Assembly (NCBI GenBank): GCA_963675135.1
Contig: OY776124.1
Span: 23,806,066 to 23,870,065 of the forward strand
Reading direction: 5' to 3'
Length of the DNA stretch: 64,000 nt
Source: Galeopsis tetrahit
Lineage: Eukaryota > Streptophyta > Magnoliopsida > Lamiales > Lamiaceae
Shown here: piece after piece, positions 54,290-64,000 of the stretch
How positions within the stretch are numbered: the stretch's first letter is position 1
Layout: each line of letters opens with the position of its first letter
Program-made: the position numbers and the translations under genes
The notes under the pieces: model-generated
Told to the model about the DNA's origin: nothing
Database searches by the model: none
The model's input: the letters and a program-made list of their open reading frames with translations, nothing else

Positions 54290-56123
54290 GGCACTATAAA
54301 CGAGTTATAGAAAACAACAACCCTAGAACCAATGTGAATTGGTAATGGTTAACTCTTTTGAAATTAGTGAAACTTTTCAAAAACAGAGAATGAGTGAATC
54401 GATGAAAGTGCACTTCCACATTATAGTGGGTTAAACTATAGAGTTTTTGAGCACTAGCGAATGTGATTTTCCGCAAAATAAAGAAAACATAAAGTTTGCT
54501 TGGTCACCAAGCAATCCTACAAAACACTTCATTTTGGTATTTTAGAGGTTAAATGACACTATTATAGAAAACAACAACCCTAGAACCAATGTGAATTGGT
54601 AAATTGTTAACTCTTTTGCAATTAGTGGAACTTTTCAAAAAGAGAGGATGAGTGAATCGGAGAAAGTGCACGTCCACATTATAGTGGGATAAAACTATAG
54701 TGTTTTTGAGCACTAACGAATGTGATTTTCCGCAAAATAAAGAAAACATAAAGTTTGCTTGGTCACCAAGCAATCCTACAAAACACTTCATTTTGGTATA
54801 TTAGAGGTTAAATGGCACTATAAACGAGTTATAGAAAACAACAACCCTAGAACCAATGTGAATTGGTAATGGTTAACTCTTTTGTAGTTAGTGAAACTTT
54901 TCAAAAAGAGAGAATGTGTGAATCGGAGAAAGTGCGCTTCCACATTATAGTGGGTTAAACTATAGAGTTTTTGAGCACTAACGAATGTGATTTTCCGCAA
55001 AATAAAGAAAACATAAAGTTTGCTTGGTCACCAAGCAATCCTACAAAACACTTCATTTTGGTATTTTAGAGGTTAAATGACACTATTATAGAAAACAACA
55101 ACCCTAGAACCAATATGAATTGGTAATGGTTAACTCTTTTGAAATTAGTGAAACTTTTCAAAAACAGAGAATGAGTGAATCGATGAAAGTGCACTTCCAC
55201 ATTATAGTGGGTTAAACTATAGAGTTTTTGAGCACTAACGAATGCGATTTTCCGCAAAATAAAGAAAACATAAAGTTTGCTAGGTCACCAAGCAATCCTA
55301 CAAAACACTTCTTTTTGGTATTTTAGAGGTTAAATAGCACTATTATAGAAAACAACAACCCTAGAACCAATGTGAATTGGTAATGGTTAACTCTTTTGCA
55401 ATTAGTGGAACTTTTCAAAAAGAGAGGAAGAGTGAATCGGAGAAAGTGCACGTCCACATTATAGTGGGATAAAACTATAGAGTTTTTTAGCACTAACGAA
55501 TGTGATTTTCCGCAAAATAAAGAAAACATAAAGTTTGCTTGGTCACCAAGCAATCCTACAAAACACTTCATTTTGGTATTTTAGAGGTTAAATGGCACTA
55601 TAAACGAGTTATAGAAAACAACAACCCTAGAACCAATGTGAATTGGTAATGGTTAACTCTTTTGAAATTAGTGAAACTTTTCAAAAAGAGAGAATGTATG
55701 AATCGGAGAAAGTGCACTTCCACATTATAGTGGGATAAACTATAGAGTTTTTTAGCACTAACGAATGTGATTTTCCGCAAAATAAAGAAAACATAAAGTT
55801 TGCTTGGTCACCAAGCAATCCTACAAAACACTTCATTTTGGTATTTTAGAGGTTAAATGGCACTATAAACGAGTTATAGAAAACAACAACCCTAGAACCA
55901 ATGTGAATTGGTAATGGTTAACTCTTTTGCAATTAGTGAAACTTTTCAAAAAGAGAGAATGTATGAATCGGAGAAAGTGCACTTCCACATTATAGTGGGA
56001 TAAACTATAGAGTTTTTTAGCACTAACGAATGTGATTTTCCGCAAAATAAAGAAAACATAAAGTTTGCTTGGTCACCAAGCAATCCTACAAAACACTTCA
56101 TTTTGGTATTTTAGAGGTTAAAT
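54290..56123. repeat. 7-monomer module (1,834 bp)
   Basis: The first five monomers match the modules before and after it. The last two are the GAGAGAATGTATG class, where the modules at 50904 and 56124 have the GAACTTAGTG and GTGCACGTCCAC classes. The module head is conserved and its tail varies. Confidence 0.85.
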
Positions 56124-57949
56124 GGCACTATAAACGAGTTATAGAAAACAACAACCCTAGAACCAATGTGAATTGGTAATGGTTAACTCTTTTGAAATTA
56201 GTGAAACTTTTCAAAAACAGAGAATGAGTGAATCGATGAAAGTGCACTTCCACATTATAGTGGGTTAAACTATAGAGTTTTTGAGCACTAGCGAATGTGA
56301 TTTTCCGCAAAATAAAGAAAACATAAAGTTTGCTTGGTCACCAAGCAATCCTACAAAACACTTCATTTTGGTATTTTAGAGGTTAAATGACACTATTATA
56401 GAAAACAACAACCCTAGAACCAATGTGAATTGGTAAATTGTTAACTCTTTTGCAATTAGTGGAACTTTTCAAAAAGAGAGGATGAGTGAATCGGAGAAAG
56501 TGCACGTCCACATTATAGTGGGATAAAACTATAGTGTTTTTGAGCACTAACGAATGTGATTTTCCGCAAAATAAAGAAAACATAAAGTTTGCTTGGTCAC
56601 CAAGCAATCCTACAAAACACTTCATTTTGGTATATTAGAGGTTAAATGGCACTATAAACGAGTTATAGAAAACAACAACCCTAGAACCAATGTGAATTGG
56701 TAATGGTTAACTCTTTTGTAGTTAGTGAAACTTTTCAAAAAGAGAGAATGTGTGAATCGGAGAAAGTGCGCTTCCACATTATAGTGGGTTAAACTATAGA
56801 GTTTTTGAGCACTAACGAATGTGATTTTCCGCAAAATAAAGAAAACATAAAGTTTGCTTGGTCACCAAGCAATCCTACAAAACACTTCATTTTGGTATTT
56901 TAGAGGTTAAATGACACTATTATAGAAAACAACAACCCTAGAACCAATATGAATTGGTAATGGTTAACTCTTTTGAAATTAGTGAAACTTTTCAAAAACA
57001 GAGAATGAGTGAATCGATGAAAGTGCACTTCCACATTATAGTGGGTTAAACTATAGAGTTTTTGAGCACTAACGAATGCGATTTTCCGCAAAATAAAGAA
57101 AACATAAAGTTTGCTAGGTCACCAAGCAATCCTACAAAACACTTCTTTTTGGTATTTTAGAGGTTAAATAGCACTATTATAGAAAACAACAACCCTAGAA
57201 CCAATGTGAATTGGTAATGGTTAACTCTTTTGCAATTAGTGGAACTTTTCAAAAAGAGAGGAAGAGTGAATCGGAGAAAGTGCACGTCCACATTATAGTG
57301 GGATAAAACTATAGAGTTTTTGAGCACTAACGAATGTGATTTTCCGCAAAATAAAGAAAACATAAAGTTTGCTTGGTCACCAAGCAATCCTACAAAACAC
57401 TTCATTTTGGTATATTAGAGGTTAAATGGCACTATAAACGAGTTATAGAAAACAACAACCCTAGAACCAATGTGAATTGGTAATGGTTAACTCTTTTGAA
57501 CTTAGTGAAACTTTTCAAAAACAGAGAATGAGTGAATCGATGAAAGTGCACTTCCACATTATAGTGGGTTAAACTATAGAGTTTTTGAGCACTAACGAAT
57601 GCGATTTTTCGCAAAATAAAGAAAACATAAAGTTTGCTTGGTCACCAAACAATCCTACAAAACACTTCATTTTGGTATTTTAGAGGTTAAATGACACTAT
57701 TATAGAAAACAACAACCCTAGAACCAATGTGAATTGGTAATGGTTAACTCTTTTGCAATTAGTGAAACTTTTCAAAAAGAGAGGATGAGTGAATCGGAGA
57801 AAGTGCACGTCCACATTATAGTGGGATAAACTATAGAGTTTTTTAGCACTAACGAATGTGATTTTCCGCAAAATAAAGAAAACATAAAGTTTGCTTGGTC
57901 ACCAAGCAATCCTACAAAACACTTCATTTTGGTATTTTAGAGGTTAAAT
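56124..57949. repeat. 7-monomer module (1,826 bp)
   Basis: Same seven-monomer order and length as 50904-52729. Its end leads into the distal block colinear with the start of the array. Confidence 0.85.
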
Positions 57950-60900
57950 GGCACTATAAACGAGTTATAGAAAACAACAACCCTAGAACCAATGTGAATT
58001 GGTAATGGTTAACTCTTTTGAAATTAGTGAAACTTTTCAAAAACAGAGAATGAGTGAATCGATGAAAGTGCACTTCCACATTATAGTGGGTTAAACTATA
58101 GAGTTTTTGAGCACTAGCGAATGTGATTTTCCGCAAAATAAAGAAAACATAAAGTTTGCTTGGTCACCAAGCAATCCTACAAAACACTTCATTTTGGTAT
58201 TTTAGAGGTTAAATGACACTATTATAGAAAACAACAACCCTAGAACCAATGTGAATTGGTAAATTGTTAACTCTTTTGCAATTAGTGGAACTTTTCAAAA
58301 AGAGAGGATGAGTGAATCGGAGAAAGTGCACTTCCACATTATAGTGGGATAAAACTATAGAGTTTTTGAGCACTAACGAATGTGATGTTCCGCAAAATAA
58401 AGAAAACATAAAGTTTGCTTGGTCACCAAGCAATCCTACAAAACACTTCATTTTGGTATTTTAGAGGTTAAATGGCACTATTATAGAAAACAACAACCCT
58501 AGAACCAATGTGAATTGGTAATGGTTAACTCTTTTGCAATTAGTGAAACTTTTCAAAAAGAGAGGATGAGTGAATCGGAGAAAGTGCACGTTCACATTAT
58601 AGTGGGATAAACTATAGATTTTTTTAGCACTAACGAATGTGATTTTCCGCAAAATAAAGAAAACATAAAGTTTGCTTGGTCACCAAGCAATCCTACAAAA
58701 CACTTCATTTAGGTATTTTAGAGGTTAAATGGCACTATTATAGAAAACAACAACCCTAGAACCAATGTGAATTGGTAATGGTTAACTCTTTTGCAATTAG
58801 TGAAACTTTTCAAAAAGAGACGATGAGTGAATCGGAGAAAGTGCACGTTCACATTATAGTGGGATAAACTATAGATTTTTTTAGCACTAACGAATGTGAT
58901 TTTCCGCAAAATAAAGAAAACATAAAGTTTGCTTGGTCACCAAGCAATCCTACAAAACACTTCATTTAGGTATTTTAGAGGTTAAATGGCACTATAAACG
59001 AGTTATAGAAAACAACAACCCTAGAACCAATGTGAATTGGTAATGGTTAACTCTTTTGAAATTAGTGAAACTTTTCAAAAACAGAGAATGAGTGAATCGG
59101 AGAAAGTGCACTTCCACATTATAGTGGGTTAAACTATAGAGTTTTTGAGCACTAACGAATGTGATTTTCCGCAAAATAAAGAAAACATAAAGTTTGCTTG
59201 GTCACCAAGCAATCCTACAAAACACTTCATTTTGGTATTTTAGTGGTTAAATGGCACTATAAACGAGTTATAGAAAACAACAACCCTAGAACCAATGTGA
59301 ATTGGTAATTGTTAACTCTTTTGCAATTAGTGAAACTTTTCAACATGAGAGGACAATTGAATCGGAAAAAGTGCACTTCCACATTATAGTGGGATAAAAC
59401 TATAGAGTTTTTTAGCACTAACGAATGTGATTTTCCGCAAAATAAAGAAAACATAAAGTTTGCTTGGTCACCAAGCAATCCTACAAAACACTTCATTTTG
59501 GTATTTTAGAGGTTAAATGGCACTATAAACGAGTTATAGAAAACAACAACCCTAGAACCAATGTGAATTGGTAATGGTTAACTCTTTTGAAATTAGTGAA
59601 ACTTTTCAAAAAGAGAGAATGTATGAATCGGAGAAAGTGCACTTCCACATTATAGTGGGATAAACTATAGAGTTTTTTAGCACTAACGAATGTGATTTTC
59701 CGCAAAATAAAGAAAACATAAAGTTTGCTTGGTCACCAAGCAATCCTACAAAACACTTCATTTTGGTATTTTAGAGGTTAAATGGCACTATAAACGAGTT
59801 ATAGAAAACAACAACCCTAGAACCAATGTGAATTGGTAATGGTTAACTCTTTTGCAATTAGTGAAACTTTTCAAAAAGAGAGAATGTATGAATCGGAGAA
59901 AGTGCACTTCCACATTATAGTGGGATAAACTATAGAGTTTTTTAGCACTAACGAATGTGATTTTCCGCAAAATAAAGAAAACATAAAGTTTGCTTGGTCA
60001 CCAAGCAATCCTACAAAACACTTCATTTTGGTATTTTAGAGGTTAAATGGCACTATAAACGAGTTATAGAAAACAACAACCCTAGAACCAATGTGAATTG
60101 GTAATGGTTAACTCTTTTGAAATTAGTGAAACTTTTCAAAAACAGAGAATGAGTGAATCGATGAAAGTGCACTTCCACATTATAGTGGGTTAAACTATAG
60201 AGTTTTTGAGCACTAGCGAATGTGATTTTCCGCAAAATAAAGAAAACATAAAGTTTGCTTGGTCACCAAGCAATCCTACAAAACACTTCATTTTGGTATT
60301 TTAGAGGTTAAATGACACTATTATAGAAAACAACAACCCTAGAACCAATGTGAATTGGTAAATTGTTAACTCTTTTGCAATTAGTGGAACTTTTCAAAAA
60401 GAGAGGATGAGTGAATCGGAGAAAGTGCACTTCCACATTATAGTGGGATAAAACTATAGAGTTTTTGAGCACTAACGAATGTGATGTTCCGCAAAATAAA
60501 GAAAACATAAAGTTTGCTTGGTCACCAAGCAATCCTACAAAACACTTCATTTTGGTATTTTAGAGGTTAAATGGCACTATTATAGAAAACAACAACCCTA
60601 GAACCAATGTGAATTGGTAATGGTTAACTCTTTTGCAATTAGTGAAACTTTTCAAAAAGAGAGGATGAGTGAATCGGAGAAAGTGCACGTTCACATTATA
60701 GTGGGATAAACTATAGATTTTTTTAGCACTAACGAATGTGATTTTCCGCAAAATAAAGAAAACATAAAGTTTGCTTGGTCACCAAGCAATCCTACAAAAC
60801 ACTTAATTTAGGTATTTTAGAGGTTAAATGGCACTATTATAGAAAACAACAACCCTAGAACCAATGTGAATTGGTAATGGTTAACTCTTTTGCAATTAGT

Positions 60901-61086
60901 GAAACTTTTCAAAAAGAGAAGATGAGTGAATCGGAGAAAGTGCACGTTCACATTATAGTGGGATAAACTATAGATTTTTTTAGCACTAACGAATGTGATT
61001 TTCCGCAAAATAAAGAAAACATAAAGTTTGCTTGGTCACCAAGCAATCCTACAAAACACTTCATTTAGGTATTTTAGAGGTTAAAT
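57455..61086. repeat. Distal HOR block, colinear with 1491-5115
   Basis: Fourteen monomers matching the first fourteen of the array in class order and spacing, including the shared CTTAATTTAG. Here the first monomer is whole and long-form, showing what the LTR-truncated one probably looked like. Private changes include GAGACGATGAG near 58817 and GAGAAGATGAG near 60916. Confidence 0.85.
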
Positions 61087-61825
61087 GGCACTATAAACGA
61101 GTTATAGAAAACAACAACCCTAGAACCAATGTGAATTGGTAATGGTTAACTCTTTTGCAATTAGTGAAACTTTTCAAAAAGAGAGAATGTATGAATCGGA
61201 GAAAGTGCACTTCCACATTATAGTGGGATAAACTATAGAGTTTTTTAGCACTAACGAATGTGATTTTCCGCAAAATAAAGAAAACATAAAGTTTGCTTGG
61301 TCACCAAGCAATCCTACAAAACACTTCGTTTTGGTATTTTAGAGGTTAAATGGCACTATAAACGAGTTATAGAAAACAACAACCCTAGAACCAATGTGAA
61401 TTGGTAATGGTTAACTCTTTTGCAATTAGTGAAACTTTTCAAAAAGAGAGAATGTATGAATCGGAGAAAGTGCACTTCCACATTATAGTGGGATAAACTA
61501 TAGAGTTTTTTAGCACTAACGAATGTGATTTTCCGCAAAATAAAGAAAACATAAAGTTTGCTTGGTCACCAAGCAATCCTACAAAACACTTCATTTTGGT
61601 ATTTTAGAGGTTAAATGGCACTATAAACGAGTTATAGAAAACAACAACCCTAGAACCAATGTGAATTGGTAATGGTTAACTCTTTTGCAATTAGTGAAAC
61701 TTTTCAAAAAGAGAGAATGTATGAATCGGAGAAAGTGCACTTCCACATTATAGTGGGATAAACTATAGAGTTTTTTAGCACTAACGAATGTGATTTTCCG
61801 CAAAATAAAGAAAACATAAAGTTTG

Positions 61826-61837
61826 CTTGGTGCAATC
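61826..61837. repeat. 6-bp deletion inside the 19-bp inverted repeat, first copy
   Basis: GCTTGGTGCAATCC replaces GCTTGGTCACCAAGCAATCC; CACCAA is lost after 61831, removing most of the right arm. Confidence 0.9.
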
Positions 61838-62140
61838 CTACAAAACACTTCATTTTGGTATTTTAGAGGTTAAATGGCACTATAAACGAGTTATAGAAAA
61901 CAACAACCCTAGAACCAATGTGAATTGGTAATGGTTAACTCTTTTGAAATTAGTGAAACTTTTCAAAAAGAGAGAATGTATGAATCGGAGAAAGTGCACT
62001 TCCACATTATAGTGGGATAAACTATAGAGTTTTTTAGCACTAACGAATGTGATTTTCCGCAAAATAAAGAAAACATAAAGTTTGCTTGGTCACCAAGCAA
62101 TCCTACAAAACACTTCGTTTTGGTATTTTAGAGGTTAAAT

Positions 62141-62405
62141 GGCACTATAAACGAGTTATAGAAAACAACAACCCTAGAACCAATGTGAATTGGTAATGGT
62201 TAACTCTTTTGCAATTAGTGAAACTTTTCAAAAAGAGAGAATGTATGAATCGGAGAAAGTGCACTTCCACATTATAGTGGGATAAACTATAGAGTTTTTT
62301 AGCACTAACGAATGTGATTTTCCGCAAAATAAAGAAAACATAAAGTTTGCTTGGTCACCAAGCAATCCTACAAAACACTTCGTTTTGGTATTTTAGAGGT
62401 TAAAT
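62141..62405. repeat. Reference long-form monomer (265 bp)
   Basis: A representative unit of the long form, with CTATAAACGAGTTATAG near its start. Dyads in order: CTATAA/TTATAG (5-nt spacer), ACCAAT/ATTGGT (4-nt spacer), TGAAA/TTTCA (2-nt spacer), the palindrome AAGTGCACTT, TATAGT/ACTATA (7-nt spacer), ATTTT/AAAAT (4-nt spacer) and the 19-bp inverted repeat. G+C is 87 of 265 bases. Confidence 0.95.
62347..62365. repeat. 19-bp inverted repeat of the monomer (example copy)
   Basis: TTGCTTGGTCACCAAGCAA has perfect 9-bp arms around one central C and occurs in most monomers of the array, 257 or 265 bp apart. It contains GGTCACC. As single-stranded DNA it could fold into a hairpin, although a 1-nt loop would force the innermost pairs open. 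A dimeric protein-binding site is the other obvious reading; no protein is known from the sequence. Confidence 0.9.
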
Positions 62406-62879
62406 GGCACTATAAACGAGTTATAGAAAACAACAACCCTAGAACCAATGTGAATTGGTAATGGTTAACTCTTTTGCAATTAGTGAAACTTTTCAAAAAG
62501 AGAGAATGTATGAATCGGAGAAAGTGCACTTCCACATTATAGTGGGATAAACTATAGAGTTTTTTAGCACTAACGAATGTGATTTTCCGCAAAATAAAGA
62601 AAACATAAAGTTTGCTTGGTCACCAAGCAATCCTACAAAACACTTCATTTTGGTATTTTAGAGGTTAAATGGCACTATAAACGAGTTATAGAAAACAACA
62701 ACCCTAGAACCAATGTGAATTGGTAATGGTTAACTCTTTTGCAATTAGTGAAACTTTTCAAAAAGAGAGAATGTATGAATCGGAGAAAGTGCACTTCCAC
62801 ATTATAGTGGGATAAACTATAGAGTTTTTTAGCACTAACGAATGTGATTTTCCGCAAAATAAAGAAAACATAAAGTTTG

Positions 62880-62891
62880 CATGGTGCAATC
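62880..62891. repeat. 6-bp deletion inside the 19-bp inverted repeat, second copy
   Basis: The same CACCAA loss, 1,054 bp from the first, with one further change (GCATGGT for GCTTGGT). It is a duplicate of the first deletion and not a new event. Confidence 0.9.
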
Positions 62892-62929
62892 CTACAAAAC
62901 ACTTCATTTTGGTATTTTAGAGGTTAAAT

Positions 62930-64000
62930 GGCACTATAAACGAGTTATAGAAAACAACAACCCTAGAACCAATGTGAATTGGTAATGGTTAACTCTTTTG
63001 AAATTAGTGAAACTTTTCAAAAACAGAGAATGAGTGAATCGATGAAAGTGCACTTCCACATTATAGTGGGTTAAACTATAGAGTTTTTGAGCACTAGCGA
63101 ATGTGATTTTCCGCAAAATAAAGAAAACATAAAGTTTGCTTGGTCACCAAGCAATCCTACAAAACACTTCATTTTGGTATTTTAGAGGTTAAATGACACT
63201 ATTATAGAAAACAACAACCCTAGAACCAATGTGAATTGGTAAATTGTTAACTCTTTTGCAATTAGTGGAACTTTTCAAAAAGAGAGGATGAGTGAATCGG
63301 AGAAAGTGCACTTCCACATTATAGTGGGATAAAACTATAGAGTTTTTGAGCACTAACGAATGTGATGTTCCGCAAAATAAAGAAAACATAAAGTTTGCTT
63401 GGTCACCAAGCAATCCTACAAAACACTTCATTTTGGTATTTTAGAGGTTAAATGGCACTATTATAGAAAACAACAACCCTAGAACCAATGTGAATTGGTA
63501 ATGGTTAACTCTTTTGCAATTAGTGAAACTTTTCAAAAAGAGAGGATGAGTGAATCGGAGAAAGTGCACGTTCACATTATAGTGGGATAAACTATAGATT
63601 TTTTTAGCACTAACGAATGTGATTTTCCGCAAAATAAAGAAAACATAAAGTTTGCTTGGTCACCAAGCAATCCTACAAAACACTTCATTTTGGTATTTTA
63701 GAGGTTAAATGGCACTATTATAGAAAACAACAACCCTAGAACCAATGTGAATTGGTAATGGTTAACTCTTTTGCAATTAGTGAAACTTTTCAAAAAGAGA
63801 GGATGAGTGAATCGGAGAAAGTGCACGTTCACATTATAGTGGGATAAACTATAGATTTTTTTAGCACTAACGAATGTGATTTTCCGCAAAATAAAGAAAA
63901 CATAAAGTTTGCTTGGTCACCAAGCAATCCTACAAAACACTTCATTTAGGTATTTTAGAGGTTAAATGGCACTATAAACGAGTTATAGAAAACAACAACC
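62930..64000. repeat. Core module at the right edge of the window
   Basis: The last of twelve copies of the four-monomer core module (1,038 bp), followed by the first bases of the next long-form monomer. The array clearly continues past the window. Confidence 0.9.

Larger units (their letters stand above)
61087..62929. repeat. Homogenised run of seven near-identical monomers, 1,054-bp 4-mer
   Basis: Seven consecutive units are all of the GAGAGAATGTATG class. Units 1-3 match units 5-7 at 1,054 bp, proved by the shared 6-bp deletion (61831, 62885) and CTTCGTTTTGG (about 61326, 62380). This is the most uniform stretch of the array by class. Confidence 0.88.
1491..64000. repeat. Satellite DNA array, 257/265-bp monomers, about 239 copies
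   Basis: The whole interval is built of head-to-tail monomers in one orientation, with no insertion after 1490. I set the monomer start at GGCACTAT (or GACACTAT), just after GAGGTTAAAT. Mean unit length is about 261 bp; one counted 265-bp monomer has 33% G+C. Nearly every copy keeps GTTAAC, GGTCACC and, in most, GTGCAC. Variant classes include: GAGAGAATGTATG with TTTTTTAGCAC; ACAGAGAATGAGTG with CGATGAAAG and GGGTTAAAC; GTGCACGTTCAC with GATTTTTTTAGC; GTGCACGTCCAC; ACATGAGAGGACAATTG; TTGTAGTTAGTG; and GGTAAATTGTTAAC with GTGGAAC. The classes recur in fixed order, giving higher-order repeats. Monomer lengths are not multiples of three, so no frame runs through the array. The family is not recognised. 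Confidence 0.98.

Noticed and set aside
1716..63889. A conserved minus-strand reading frame of 60-82 codons in nearly every monomer
   Set aside because: It is open because the monomers are copies of each other. Units of 257 and 265 bp break the frame between monomers, 1-bp indels change its start and end freely, there is no promoter or transcript evidence, and substitutions show no visible preference for silent sites.
1491..64000. CRISPR-like regular repeat spacing
   Set aside because: There are no unique spacers. The whole 257/265-bp unit is repeated, with no cas genes and a eukaryotic LTR next to it.
1491..64000. A CENP-B box in the monomer
   Set aside because: TTCG occurs (TTTTTCGCAAAATAAAG in some variants, and the reverse of AACGAATG), but the CGGG half of the box is missing at the required spacing on both strands.
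1491..64000. rDNA intergenic spacer subrepeats or 5S rDNA
   Set aside because: No rRNA coding segment, no 5S internal promoter boxes and no pyrimidine-rich terminator lie between units.
1491..64000. True telomeric repeats
   Set aside because: ACCCTAG occurs once per monomer, not as a tandem TTTAGGG array.

Overview
The window is almost entirely one plant-type satellite DNA array. About 1.49 kb of an LTR retrotransposon lies at the left edge, and roughly 62.5 kb of uninterrupted, head-to-tail, AT-rich tandem repeats (about 67% A+T, counted on one monomer) follow to the right edge. I see no protein-coding gene, no rRNA or tRNA gene and no CRISPR array. The LTR style (TGTAACACCCC terminus, TATAAATA box, very AT-rich body) and the satellite organisation point to a flowering-plant nuclear genome, in heterochromatin. 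I do not recognise the satellite family or the species.

Layout. 1-1490: long terminal repeat on the minus strand. Its 5' end abuts the satellite and its 3' end lies outside the window. 1491-64000: about 239 monomers with two main lengths, 257 and 265 bp. The lengths differ by an 8-bp indel near the monomer start, with 1-2 bp indels elsewhere. All monomers share the same orientation.

The array is not a simple homogeneous tandem. Monomers fall into at least seven variant classes, recognised by diagnostic substitutions, and these recur in fixed orders as nested higher-order repeats (HORs): a 26-mer of about 6.8 kb in two adjacent copies (9298-22897); an 18-mer of 4,704 bp in two adjacent copies (35732-45139) that contains a 10-mer of 2,613 bp also found just upstream; a 4-mer of 1,045 bp in three copies (44095-47229); a 12-mer of 3,144 bp in two copies (46442-52729); 6/7-mers of 1,560-1,834 bp (50904-57949); a 6-mer of about 1,568 bp in two copies (25517-28653); and a 4-mer of 1,054 bp near the right end. 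The first 3.6 kb of the array is colinear with 57455-61086 and shares a rare substitution with it. A truncated-monomer junction at 31525-31562 separates two parts with different diagnostic variants.

Each monomer carries conserved dyad symmetries. The most striking is a 19-bp inverted repeat (9-bp arms around one central base). In one variant class both arms have changed in a compensating way, and the only larger (6-7 bp) deletions I found inside monomers fall within it. No genes work together here. The content concerns satellite evolution (unequal exchange, segmental amplification, conversion) and possibly chromatin or centromere function, which sequence alone cannot show. Segment boundaries are assigned to monomer edges and may be off by part of a monomer. 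Copy numbers in such a region also depend on the assembly being correct.
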